Shown here: in pieces, positions 1 through 7,459 of the stretch | How positions within the stretch are numbered: the stretch's first letter is position 1 | How the letters are laid out: every line of letters starts with the position of its first letter | Source of the DNA: Balneolia bacterium | GTDB taxonomy: Bacteria > Bacteroidota > Rhodothermia > Balneolales > Cyclonatronaceae | Assembly (NCBI GenBank): GCA_003567135.1 | Contig: PXAI01000030.1 | Location: forward strand, 1 to 16,112 | Direction: 5' to 3' | DNA length: 16,112 nt | Notes under the pieces: model-generated | The model's input: the letters and a program-made list of their open reading frames with translations, nothing else | Told to the model about the DNA's origin: nothing | Databases searched by the model: none | Position numbers and translations under genes: made by a program

Positions 1-54
1 CTTGAGGCGCCGGCGTAATTGATCCGACAGTTGCAGAGAAGGTGTAAGATTCAT
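1..54 (-). CDS. 5' end of an unidentified gene (cut by window edge)
   Basis: An ATG on the minus strand (bases 54-52) opens a frame that stays open to the window edge and gives 18 residues: MNLTPSLQLSDQLRRRLK. The composition is plausible for a cytosolic N-terminus, and the gene would be divergent from the epimerase-like gene at 336. AT-rich DNA lies upstream, including TATATTAG at about 66-73 on the minus strand, an imperfect match to TAnnTTTG. Too little is visible to name a family. Confidence 0.4.
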   Translation of the reverse strand, partial: MNLTPSLQLSDQLRRRLK

Positions 55-335
55 GGCGTTTTTGATCTAATATACCAAAAAAACACCGCTATTTATATAC
101 TAATGTTAGTACCATTACCTTTGAAGGGGGAGGCTCAAGGCACTGATTTTATTGAGTAAATAACATCGAAGGTTTAGCCATTTTATCCCAGCCGGCGGTT
201 TTTGGGTTACCTTTTGTCCGCACAAAAGGTAACGACGTCTTTGGGAGACTATCCCCTTCCCAATTAAACTTGTTTCCTGCCAATTCATTTCTCAATTTTA
301 GGGCTGAATTTTCAACTTAATTTCTATTTCAGTTT
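55..335. other. Intergenic region between divergent genes
   Basis: This 281-base stretch has no convincing reading frame. It is AT-rich near 55-115 and contains one perfect hairpin at 206-233, listed separately. It should hold the promoters of the two divergent genes, but I see no strong TAnnTTTG element on the plus strand. Confidence 0.5.
206..233. repeat. Perfect 12-bp inverted repeat (REP-like hairpin)
   Basis: GTTACCTTTTGT (206-217) is followed by a CCGC loop and its exact reverse complement (222-233). There is no T-run on either side and it lies between divergent genes, so it does not fit a rho-independent terminator. GTTAC...GTAAC palindromes of this kind recur in many bacterial genomes as extragenic repeats; that class membership is inference. 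Confidence 0.75.
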
Positions 336-1166
336 ATGCTTCGGGTTTCAATTATGGGATGCGGATGGTACGGGTTCCCGCTGGCTGAGCATCTGCTTCG
401 TGCCGGATTTGAGGTGAATGGTTCAACGACCACGGCTGACAAATCGGCCCGGCTTCATGATGCCGGAATCTATCCTTTTTTGCTTTACTTTGATCCGGGT
501 GTGAAGGGGAAAAATGCGAATCAGTTTTTTGATGCGGATGTTCTGGTGCTGAACATCCCGCCGGGACGCAAAAAGCCTAACGTAAAATCATGGTACGCGC
601 TGCTCACCGATAACGTGATCCGGCACATTGCCGCTTCGCGTATCCGTCACGTCATTTTCATAAGCTCAACTTCAGTTTATCCGGATCTGAACCGAATCGT
701 TACCGAGCAGGATGCGGGTCCGGATGCAGGTGAAATTTCCGCCTCGGGATCTGCTCTTTTCAGTGCGGAAAACGAATTTCTCAAACGGACGGAATTCGAG
801 ACTACGGTTTTACGCTTCGGCGGGCTTTACGGTCCTGAGCGTCACCCCACCCGGTTTCTGGCCGGCCGAAAAAACATCTCCAACCCTGATACTCCCGTAA
901 ACCTGATCCACCAGACCGACTGCATCCGAATAACGGAACGCGTCATTGTCAAAAAACCGGGAAACGTCGTCTTTTCAGCCGTATCTGATGAACACCCCAC
1001 AAAATCCGAATACTACAGTAAAACCGCCCGAATGCTGGGCCTGACCCCGCCGCAGTTCGAAAAAGCAGAACATCAATCCTGGAAAACAGTATCAAACGAA
1101 TTACTGAAAACTAAGCTGGGGTATTCGTTTAAGTATCCTTCACCGTTTGACGGGTTGGAATTGTAA
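336..1166 (+). CDS. YeeZ-like NAD(P)-binding epimerase/dehydratase-family protein
   Basis: A 276-residue cytosolic protein of the extended short-chain dehydrogenase/NAD-dependent epimerase superfamily, closest in layout to E. coli YeeZ. It begins with a dinucleotide-binding turn (GCGWYGFPLA, residues 8-17). The strand and loop FISSTSVYP (about 108-116) matches the family's SSTSVYG segment, and LRFGGLYGP (about 159-167) matches the conserved substrate-side segment. I do not see the YxxxK catalytic pair of true epimerases after the SVYP tyrosine, so an enzymatic reaction cannot be assigned. The first ATG is used; an internal ATG at 354 would cut into the nucleotide-binding strand. No Shine-Dalgarno sequence is visible. 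It stands alone on the plus strand, ending in a repeat-rich gap that faces the convergent MFS gene. Confidence 0.85.
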   Translation: MLRVSIMGCGWYGFPLAEHLLRAGFEVNGSTTTADKSARLHDAGIYPFLLYFDPGVKGKNANQFFDADVLVLNIPPGRKKPNVKSWYALLTDNVIRHIAASRIRHVIFISSTSVYPDLNRIVTEQDAGPDAGEISASGSALFSAENEFLKRTEFETTVLRFGGLYGPERHPTRFLAGRKNISNPDTPVNLIHQTDCIRITERVIVKKPGNVVFSAVSDEHPTKSEYYSKTARMLGLTPPQFEKAEHQSWKTVSNELLKTKLGYSFKYPSPFDGLEL

Positions 1167-1207
1167 GAGGGGTGGGATTGCAGATCGGCGACGTGTGATT
1201 AGGGAAG

Positions 1208-1239
1208 GATTCGAAGATTTGATCATTTGAAGATTCGCC
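1208..1239. repeat. Degenerate octamer tandem repeat, four units
   Basis: Four consecutive 8-base units read GATTCGAA, GATTTGAT, CATTTGAA and GATTCGCC. The unit and period are clear but imperfect. It sits between the partial and the first full copy of the larger repeat. Confidence 0.5.
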
Positions 1240-1254
1240 GGTAGAATGCAGTGG

Positions 1255-1480
1255 CGGGAGATTGCAGATCGGTGATGCGTGAGTAGTAATTTGAGATTTT
1301 TTTTGGATACCAGAACGTTCGCCGGTCGCAGAACCGACCCCGGAGTGGGTCGAATACGAGTATCCCCGGGTAAGGTGAAGAAGCGCCAGCGCATGAACCG
1401 CAACCCGGGGGTACCGGAAGCCAAGGAAAAACGGCCCGAGCTGAAATGATGCCATCACTTACCATCGCAGCCGATGGGCC
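1255..1480. repeat. Structured intergenic repeat, copy A
   Basis: It begins near AGATTGCAGATCGG, passes a TTTGAGATTTTTTT tract, and ends at CCATCG-CAGC-CGATGG. Three stems are visible: CGACCC/GGGTCG (1335-1340/1347-1352), CCCCGGGT/ACCCGGGG (1364-1371/1403-1410) enclosing AAGCGCCAGC, and CCATCG/CGATGG (1462-1467/1472-1477). Copy B keeps the same order of blocks. It has no coding character, and a non-autonomous dispersed element is the likely nature. Exact ends are uncertain. Confidence 0.7.
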
Positions 1481-1481
1481 A

Positions 1482-1720
1482 GGCGAGATTGCAGATCGGC
1501 GATGTGCGATTAGTGATTTGAGATTTTTTTGGGATCTGCGCTGGTTTTTGGAAAAAATCACCGTTGGTAAACAACCCCGAAGGGGTGTAACGATAGTAAC
1601 CCCGGGTGGAGAGACCGAAGCGCCAGCAAAGGACTCGGAACCCGGGGTACCGAAGTCCTCTCTCCAACAAGGCCCGAGTTGAGATCATGCCATCGCTTAC
1701 CATCGTAGCCGATGGGGCCC
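1482..1720. repeat. Structured intergenic repeat, copy B
   Basis: A tandem, diverged copy of the element at 1255-1480. Its stems are ACCCC/GGGGT (1574-1578/1582-1586), ACCCCGGGT/ACCCGGGGT (1599-1607/1640-1648), and CCATCG/CGATGG (1700-1705/1710-1715). A further stem GGAGAGA/TCTCTCC (1608-1614/1659-1665) could pair around the second block. The first stem differs in sequence from copy A yet remains paired. The partial start at 1172-1207 suggests a third, decayed copy. Confidence 0.7.
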
Positions 1721-1737
1721 GGCACCAACGTTTATCG

Positions 1738-1804
1738 CAAAAACCCTTGGAGCGTTTTTTGGAATCTACTTCTACGTCAAAAAAACGAAAACGCTCCAAG
1801 GGTT
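1738..1804 (-). terminator. 17-bp perfect inverted repeat, probable terminator of the minus-strand genes
   Basis: The arms 1742-1758 and 1788-1804 (AACCCTTGGAGCGTTTT and its exact complement) are separated by 29 bases. Read on the minus strand the hairpin is followed by GGGTTTTTGCG, a short T-run, and it starts 56 bases after the MFS stop codon. The loop is longer than usual for an intrinsic terminator, so a palindromic repeat that also stops transcription is equally possible. Confidence 0.55.
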
Positions 1805-1860
1805 CCGCAAAACGATAGAAGCTAACGAGCCTGATGTCATCTCTTATCCCCCCTTCACTC

Positions 1861-3147
1861 CTACTCCGCCTCCAGCCTTCCCTCAGCCAGGTTTGGTTGC
1901 CCGCCGCCGCCGACCATTTTGAGGCCGATCCAGATGGTGATGGCGAGTGCGGTGGCGGTCAGGAAAAAGGGAAGCTGCGGCGAGAATGTGAACAGAAAAC
2001 CTCCCCAGGCGGGGCCGATGGTGCGCCCGAGGCCGGATAAGCCCTGTGCGGTTCCCATCATCGCGCCTACCCTGCCTTCGTCGGCTTCTTTGGAAATAAG
2101 GCTGTTCATGGTAGGCAGGTTCAGGCTGTGGCCAAGTGCCATGATTCCGAGAAAGAACGTTAGCATGCTCACTGAACCCGCAACGGCGATCAGCGCCATG
2201 CCCAGCACCATAAGAATGTTACCGGCCAGAAAAATCTTCTCCTCGCTGAACCATCGCGTTAGCGGGCGTATCAGTCCGCCCTGAACAATTACGGCCACCA
2301 GCCCGATGTAGAAAAACTGGATTCCAACCTGTTCGGGCGTCATATTCAGGATTTCCTCACAAAATAGCGGGAAGGCGCTGTATAGGCTTGCCTGCCCGAA
2401 CGAGAGAATAAACGCCGCCAGCAAAAGAATCCCGAAAAATGATCCCGCACGTTTTTTCTGCGATGACAGCGACTGCCAGAACGAAGGGGTAAACACGCCG
2501 TAGCGGGTTGGGGTATTTTGCTCAGATTTACTTGTATCCACAGTTTCTTCAAGGCGCAGCCATACGAGCAGAAAACTGCAGAATGATAAAAAGGCTGCAA
2601 AAAAACCGGGTAATGCGTATCGGTTGTCGGTCAGCCAGGCGGCGGTTTCGGTGAATCCGGCCTGAGTGAAAAATCCGGGCAGCGCAGGATGTATGAGTCC
2701 GGCGGCCATGGCGGGTCCGAGTACAAAACCGAGGCCGAAAGCGGCACCGATCATCCCCATTCCCTTTGCACGGTCTTCGCTGGAAGTTACGTCAGCTACG
2801 TAAGCCTGCGCGGTTGAGATATTTCCACCCATCACCCCGGCAATGACGCGGGAGAGCAAGAGTACAAAAAGCGACCCCGCCAGACCAAAAATGATATAGG
2901 CTATCACCGCGCCAAACGTGCTCAGCAGCATAATCGGGCGGCGGCCGATCCGGTCGGATAGACTTCCCCAGATCGGCGAAAAAATCAGCTGCGCAAACGA
3001 GAAGACGCTGTACAGCAGACCGATTACAACAGGCGAAGCGTTAAACTCGGATGCGTAAAAGGGAAGCAGTGGCAAAACGATGCCGAAACCCATCAGGTCA
3101 ACCAGTACAACCAAAAAAACGGTAAAGAGTTTGCCCCTGCTTTTCAA
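1861..3147 (-). CDS. MFS transporter, TetA/drug-efflux-like (12 TM)
   Basis: An inner-membrane major facilitator superfamily carrier, 428 residues from the chosen start. The first helix (VFLVVLVDLMGFGIVLPLLP, about 10-29) and the loop 2-3 signature GSLSDRIGRR (61-70) are typical of the TetA/multidrug branch. Further hydrophobic helices follow in a 6+6 arrangement around a central soluble loop rich in charged residues. The frame stays open back to ATGs at 3225 and 3201, but those would overlap hemL by up to 71 bases and add a basic extension not typical of the family. A TTG at 3147, 7 bases after the hemL stop with AGGG upstream, gives the usual short N-terminus (MKSRGKLFTVFL). The close spacing indicates cotranscription with hemL. 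The substrate is unknown; export of a heme precursor is only a guess from context. Confidence 0.85.
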   Translation of the reverse strand: MKSRGKLFTVFLVVLVDLMGFGIVLPLLPFYASEFNASPVVIGLLYSVFSFAQLIFSPIWGSLSDRIGRRPIMLLSTFGAVIAYIIFGLAGSLFVLLLSRVIAGVMGGNISTAQAYVADVTSSEDRAKGMGMIGAAFGLGFVLGPAMAAGLIHPALPGFFTQAGFTETAAWLTDNRYALPGFFAAFLSFCSFLLVWLRLEETVDTSKSEQNTPTRYGVFTPSFWQSLSSQKKRAGSFFGILLLAAFILSFGQASLYSAFPLFCEEILNMTPEQVGIQFFYIGLVAVIVQGGLIRPLTRWFSEEKIFLAGNILMVLGMALIAVAGSVSMLTFFLGIMALGHSLNLPTMNSLISKEADEGRVGAMMGTAQGLSGLGRTIGPAWGGFLFTFSPQLPFFLTATALAITIWIGLKMVGGGGQPNLAEGRLEAE

Positions 3148-3154
3148 AGGATTA

Positions 3155-4462
3155 TCAGCCCTCGTTTTTTGCTGATTCCACCATTTCCTCGGCCGTGTCA
3201 TCCGCCGCACTGACCGTACTGTCAATCTGATCCATCGTGATGGCGTTGCTCAGAAAGAGGCTTTCGTATGCGGATGGCGGCAGATATACACCGCGTTTCA
3301 GCATTCCGTGGAAGAACTGCCTGAAACGCTCCGTATCGGTTTTGGATGCCGACTCAAAATCCGTAACCGGATCTTCACAGAAGAATATTCCGAGCATGGA
3401 TCCCACGCGGTTCATCGTATGCGGAATTTCGTGGTGCTTGAAAACACGATGCAGCCACTCTTCGAGGTGCGTCGTTTTTTGCTCAAGCTGATCGTAGATT
3501 CGGCGGTTTTTGTGCAGCTCGGTCAGCAGCGCCAGCCCGGCGTGCATAGCCAGCGGATTTCCTGAAAGCGTTCCCGCCTGATAAACCGGCCCCTGCGGCG
3601 AAACTACTTTCATGATCTCAACTTTACCGCCATAGGCACCTACCGGAAGTCCGGCTCCGATAATTTTTCCGAACGTGACCAGATCTGCCTCGACGCCGTA
3701 GAGCTCCTGCGCGCCGCCCGGTGCAACGCGGAATCCGCTCATCACTTCATCAAAAATGAGAAGCGTTCCGTGCTTTTCGCAAAGTTCTTTAAGGCCTTTG
3801 AGATAGCCTTCGGCCGGAGGAATACATCCCATATTTCCTGGCACCGGCTCCAGAATGACGGCGGCGACTTCGTTTTCATTCTCCTCAAGAAGCTTCTTCA
3901 CGCCCTCCAGATCATTGTACTGCGTGGTGAGCGTATCCTGCGCGGTTCCTTTCGTAACTCCGGGACTGCTTGGCGTTCCAAACGTGAGCGCGCCGCTACC
4001 GGCCTTTATCAAAAATGAATCACCGTGGCCGTGATAGCATCCTTCCATTTTGATGATCTTATCCCGCTCCGTGTATCCTCTGGCAACGCGAATCGCGCTC
4101 ATGCACGCTTCGGTTCCGGAATTCACCATCCGGATTTTCTCCAGGCCCGGAACCATATCAAGAATCAGTTCGGCCAGCTCAATTTCCACCTCGGTCGGCG
4201 CTCCGAAAGATGTCGATTTTTCAGCGGCTTTTTTTACCGCTTCAATGACGGGCGGCCAGGCGTGACCCAGAAGCATCGGCCCCCAGGAGCCCACATAGTC
4301 GATATAAGTATTTCCGTCGGCATCATACAAAAGCGAGCCTTTCGCTTTTTCAAAGAAAACGGGTGTTCCCCCAACGGCCTTAAATGCCCGTACCGGACTG
4401 TTTACCCCGCCGGGAATAAATAACTGCGCACGCTGATAAAGTTGCTGGCTTTTTTCAAACAT
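3155..4462 (-). CDS. hemL: Glutamate-1-semialdehyde 2,1-aminomutase
   Basis: A cytosolic PLP enzyme of aminotransferase class III that converts glutamate-1-semialdehyde, made by HemA, into 5-aminolevulinate. At 435 residues it is full length. Visible family features are the N-terminal FIPGGVNSPVRAF (15-27), the SGTEACMSAIRVARG segment (about 115-129), the GCYHGHGD loop (141-148), LIFDEVMSGFR (235-245), and the PLP lysine K266 in TFGKIIGAGLPVGAYGG. The start ATG is followed directly by the family's usual N-terminus; no Shine-Dalgarno is visible. It lies 78 bp after the lipoprotein gene and 7 bp before the MFS start. TATCTTTA at 4506-4513 (minus strand) is an imperfect -7 element that may give hemL its own promoter. 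Confidence 0.97.
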   Translation of the reverse strand: MFEKSQQLYQRAQLFIPGGVNSPVRAFKAVGGTPVFFEKAKGSLLYDADGNTYIDYVGSWGPMLLGHAWPPVIEAVKKAAEKSTSFGAPTEVEIELAELILDMVPGLEKIRMVNSGTEACMSAIRVARGYTERDKIIKMEGCYHGHGDSFLIKAGSGALTFGTPSSPGVTKGTAQDTLTTQYNDLEGVKKLLEENENEVAAVILEPVPGNMGCIPPAEGYLKGLKELCEKHGTLLIFDEVMSGFRVAPGGAQELYGVEADLVTFGKIIGAGLPVGAYGGKVEIMKVVSPQGPVYQAGTLSGNPLAMHAGLALLTELHKNRRIYDQLEQKTTHLEEWLHRVFKHHEIPHTMNRVGSMLGIFFCEDPVTDFESASKTDTERFRQFFHGMLKRGVYLPPSAYESLFLSNAITMDQIDSTVSAADDTAEEMVESAKNEG

Positions 4463-4505
4463 AAAAAATGGCTGTAATCTTCTGGTAATTAATAATTCGG
4501 AAAAC

Positions 4506-4513
4506 TAAAGATA
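4506..4513 (-). promoter_or_regulatory. Possible -7 element upstream of hemL
   Basis: TATCTTTA on the minus strand differs by one base from the Bacteroidota -7 consensus TAnnTTTG and lies 44 bases before the hemL start. The nearest upstream -33-like TTTA is about 16 bases away, which is short. It is a weak candidate for an internal promoter. Confidence 0.25.
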
Positions 4514-4540
4514 CTTCGTGAAGCAGGTATAAAGACGGCT

Positions 4541-5323
4541 TCAGGAAGCTTCGTGAAATTCGATATCGGTAAATATAATCCGGACTTCGTCCGTGAGCAT
4601 ATCGCGCTCTATGTAATATCTGGAAGGATAATATCCTGATCTCTGAAACGCCTCGGGAAGCTTGATCGGAATATCCACGCGCTCATCAACGCTTCTGAGG
4701 AAATCGAGGGTAATCATCGGCTCGATAAAAATCATCTGCGCATTGTAGTACCCGTAAATGTAGGTATGCGTAAACTCGCCATCGTTGAATTCAGGGGATG
4801 TTTTGTCCACCCAGTGCGCCCCCATCTGCGGAACTCCGGAATCTTCGAGCAGCTCGTAATCCGGCGCAACGTATACCGGTGCCGGCTCCAGATACATGGC
4901 TTCCTGATTCTCTCCCGTAATGGTTCCTCGCTCAATCTGGGAGATAAAATAAACATGAAAATCGAAATGAGGTTCTCCGTACACTTCCAGCGGCAGATGG
5001 CCGTGCGGCGCCCAGTTTATACCAAAATGATTGTACGGCGGAGCTTCCTCAGCTCTCGGAAAACGAATAGTGATCTCCTGATGCTCACCGGGAAGCTCTT
5101 CCTCAAAAATATGCCGGGATAAAAATATCCCGAATTCTATCAGCTCATCGCTTTCGTTAAACTCTGAGTAGGCCTGAATACTGCCATCTTCGCCAAATCC
5201 GATTTCCTCAGAGAGATAAAACGTGGTTTCCTCAAACGAATCGACGGATTCCGAGCATGAAACAATCAGAAGTGGAATAATGACTGCCGAAAAAATGAGT
5301 ACTACAAGATGATTAAATCGCAT
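4541..5323 (-). CDS. His-rich lipoprotein, possibly TTHB210-like (DUF5602)
   Basis: A 260-residue exported lipoprotein. A hydrophobic signal sequence (residues about 5-21) ends in a lipobox, IVSC, with the acylated cysteine at C23, followed by an acidic serine-rich linker. The mature domain has a recurring set of histidines and aromatics: NHFGINWAPHGHLP (98-111), PHFDFHVYF (118-126) and MGAHWVD (167-173). H107, H109, H119, H123 and H170 could form a metal site. The PHFDFHFY and MGxHW pattern resembles the TTHB210-like/DUF5602 family as I remember it, so that assignment is tentative. The gene lies inside the heme cluster between hemB and hemL on the same strand, with gaps of 115 and 78 bp. A role in periplasmic metal or heme handling is inference from position only. 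Confidence 0.75.
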   Translation of the reverse strand: MRFNHLVVLIFSAVIIPLLIVSCSESVDSFEETTFYLSEEIGFGEDGSIQAYSEFNESDELIEFGIFLSRHIFEEELPGEHQEITIRFPRAEEAPPYNHFGINWAPHGHLPLEVYGEPHFDFHVYFISQIERGTITGENQEAMYLEPAPVYVAPDYELLEDSGVPQMGAHWVDKTSPEFNDGEFTHTYIYGYYNAQMIFIEPMITLDFLRSVDERVDIPIKLPEAFQRSGYYPSRYYIERDMLTDEVRIIFTDIEFHEAS

Positions 5324-5438
5324 GTTTTACTGTTTGACTTGTTCTCAAATCCGGAAAATTCCGAAGCCTGAATATACGGATGATCTGCACTTCAGTTCAG
5401 GTGTTTTACGCAGGGGTCTGAATAAACGTATTTTCCGG

Positions 5439-6449
5439 TCAGCTGTTGATCAGCTTTGAGGCTTCTTTTGCAAAATAGGTGGCAATCAGATCAACGCCGG
5501 AGCGTCTCAGGCTGATCAGCGTTTCCATAATCGCCTGTTCTTCATTGAGCCAGCCTTTTTCCGAAGCCGCTTTAATCATCGCATACTCTCCGGAAACCTG
5601 ATACACCGAAACCGGCACGGAGACGGTCTCACGAACCGCGCGAACCACATCCAGATACGGCAGGCCGGGTTTTACCATGATAATATCGGCGCCTTCCTGT
5701 TCATCAAGCATCGCTTCGCGGGTTGCTTCGCGGATGTTCGCCGGATTCATCTGATACGTTTTTTTGTCGCCAAATCCGGGTGCCGAATCGAGCGCATCGC
5801 GGAAAGGCCCGTAGAAACAGGACGCATACTTAGCGCTGTAAGCCATGATGCCGGTATTATAAAATCCTTCAAATTCCATCCGCTTTCTGATCGCCGCCAC
5901 TCTGCCGTCCATCATATCCGACGGCGCCACAAAATCTGCACCGGCCGAAGCATGACTCACCGCCATTTTTGCCAGAACGCTAACGGTCTCGTCATTCACA
6001 ATCTGATCACTTTCCACGATTCCATCGTGTCCGTAGGATGAGTACGGATCAAGGGCGATGTCGGTCATCACACACATTTCGGGCTGCGCGTCTTTTACCG
6101 TTTTTATCGCGCGCTGCATCAGTCCGTCCGGATTGAGCGCTTCAGTGCCTTCGTTATCTTTCAGGTCGTCTGACACCTTCACAAAAAGCAGCACGGATCG
6201 AATCCCAAGCTGATACAGCTCTTTCACTTCCTGCTTAATAAGGTCGAGCGAATAGCGGTAATACTTCGGCATAGAGGGGATTTCTTCCTTTACCTTTTCC
6301 CCCTCGGTTATGAAAAGCGGCGCGATAAACTGAGCCGGATGCAGACGATGTTCGGTTGATAAATCGCGAATGGCCGCCGTGGCGCGAAGCCTCCGCCCTC
6401 TTACTGAAGGAAAGTTACCTGGTGTTGATGATGAAATTCGAATACTCAT
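5439..6449 (-). CDS. hemB: Porphobilinogen synthase (delta-aminolevulinate dehydratase)
   Basis: Cytosolic enzyme condensing two 5-aminolevulinate molecules to porphobilinogen, in a (beta/alpha)8 barrel. The 336 residues match the usual length. The Schiff-base lysines are K207 (YSAKYASCFYGPFR) and K260 (IIMVKPGLPYLD). At the active-site metal position, E. coli and animal enzymes have three cysteines; here the aligned residues are A132, D134 and D142 (DIALDPYSSYGHDG). This is the aspartate-rich, zinc-independent, magnesium-responsive type. The N-terminal arm with RGRRLRATAAIRDL (17-30) is typical. The gene is 77 bp after hemF and 115 bp before the lipoprotein gene. AAAATTTG, an imperfect -7 element, lies in the upstream gap. 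Confidence 0.97.
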   Translation of the reverse strand: MSIRISSSTPGNFPSVRGRRLRATAAIRDLSTEHRLHPAQFIAPLFITEGEKVKEEIPSMPKYYRYSLDLIKQEVKELYQLGIRSVLLFVKVSDDLKDNEGTEALNPDGLMQRAIKTVKDAQPEMCVMTDIALDPYSSYGHDGIVESDQIVNDETVSVLAKMAVSHASAGADFVAPSDMMDGRVAAIRKRMEFEGFYNTGIMAYSAKYASCFYGPFRDALDSAPGFGDKKTYQMNPANIREATREAMLDEQEGADIIMVKPGLPYLDVVRAVRETVSVPVSVYQVSGEYAMIKAASEKGWLNEEQAIMETLISLRRSGVDLIATYFAKEASKLINS

Positions 6450-6526
6450 AATTTACAGTCGCTTATTCCAAATTTTGTTTCGTACGAATGATAAAGAATT
6501 TATCCGGTTAATTCCTGCTCTCGTTC

Positions 6527-7456
6527 TCAGGCAAAATCAGCCCAGTTTCTGGGATGCTGAAGCACATCCACCAGTTTTTCCTCCGGACTTCCGGGAGTTA
6601 TTTCAGGGCTGTAATCCCACCGAACCCGCGGCGGAAGGCTCATGAGGATAGATTCCACGCGGCCGTTTGTTTTCAATCCGAAAAGCGTTCCGCGATCATG
6701 AATCAGGTTGAACTCAACGTAGCGTCCGCGCCGGAGTTCCTGCCAGTATCGTTGCTGATCGGAATACTCCAGATTTTTTCGCTTTTCTACGATCGGGATG
6801 TATGCATCAGTAAACGCATTTCCGCAGGACCGCGCCAGGCCAAACCATTTTTCCAGCTCTGATCCGTCGCCTTTGGTATCCCGTTTGTAATCATAAAAAA
6901 TGCCGCCGATTCCGCGGGCTTCATTGCGGTGCGTGTTGTGAAAATATGCGTCACAATCTTTTTTGAATTCAGGATATAATGCGGGATCTATGGCATCACA
7001 GGCCTTTTTGTGCGTTTTATGAAAATGAACCGCGTCATTTTCGAACAGATAATAGGGCGTTAAATCTGCGCCGCCGCCAAACCAGGCATCGCGGCGCTCG
7101 CCACCTTCTGCGTCGTAAAGTTCGAAATAGCGGTAGTTAGCGTGAACGGTCGGTACCATCGGGTTTTGGGGATGAAGCACAAGCGAGATTCCCGCCGCAA
7201 AAAACCATCCCTGATCTACATTAAACCGTTTCCGGATCAGTTCGGGAAGCTCGCCGTGAACGACTGAGCAGTTCACGCCGCCTTTTTCAAAAACCCTGCC
7301 ATCAGAAATGACGCGCGTCCGGCCTCCGCCTCCGCCATCGCGCTCCCAGTTATCCTGCCTGAATTTCCCTTTGCCGTCAGATTTCTCCACTTCGGAGCAA
7401 ATTTCATCCTGCAAACTATGGATGTAATCCGTAAAACGGGTTTTCAGATCAGACAT
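6527..7456 (-). CDS. hemF: Oxygen-dependent coproporphyrinogen III oxidase
   Basis: Cytosolic homodimeric enzyme that oxidatively decarboxylates two propionates of coproporphyrinogen III to vinyls, giving protoporphyrinogen IX with O2 as oxidant. The 309 residues match HemF (about 300). Conserved blocks appear in order: EKGGVNCSVVHGELP (about 57-71), HPQNPMVPTVHANYRYFE (95-112), WFGGGADLTPYY (125-136), EARGIGGIFYDY (179-190), and RYVEFNLIHDRGTLFGLKT (245-263). It lies 3 bp after hemE and 77 bp before hemB. Use of HemF points to aerobic heme synthesis; no radical-SAM HemN is in the window. With the downstream ferrochelatase of protoporphyrin type this is the classical protoporphyrin-dependent route. 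Confidence 0.97.
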   Translation of the reverse strand: MSDLKTRFTDYIHSLQDEICSEVEKSDGKGKFRQDNWERDGGGGGRTRVISDGRVFEKGGVNCSVVHGELPELIRKRFNVDQGWFFAAGISLVLHPQNPMVPTVHANYRYFELYDAEGGERRDAWFGGGADLTPYYLFENDAVHFHKTHKKACDAIDPALYPEFKKDCDAYFHNTHRNEARGIGGIFYDYKRDTKGDGSELEKWFGLARSCGNAFTDAYIPIVEKRKNLEYSDQQRYWQELRRGRYVEFNLIHDRGTLFGLKTNGRVESILMSLPPRVRWDYSPEITPGSPEEKLVDVLQHPRNWADFA

Positions 7457-7459
7457 AAC

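Larger units (their letters stand above)
1167..1860. other. Repeat-rich intergenic region between convergent genes
   Basis: This 694-base gap contains no credible gene. Short open frames on both strands result from GC-rich repeat sequence and show no domain. It holds a partial repeat start (about 1172-1207), an octamer repeat (1208-1239), two copies of a structured repeat (1255-1480 and 1482-1720), and a long inverted repeat (1742-1804). Bases 1805-1860 show nothing further. Confidence 0.75.

Noticed and set aside
1..54. Assigning the 18-residue fragment to a known family such as RpoN
   Set aside because: The resemblance is limited to a few common residues; the fragment is too short to support any name.
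1255..1720. CRISPR-like or tRNA-like structures in the repeat region
   Set aside because: Only two long diverged copies exist, with no short regular repeats and unique spacers; no cloverleaf or TTCGANTC-type arm is present.
1129..1818. Several overlapping open frames of 70-114 codons on both strands in the repeat region
   Set aside because: They follow repeated GC-rich sequence, overlap each other in several frames, have repeat-like translations and no recognisable domain.
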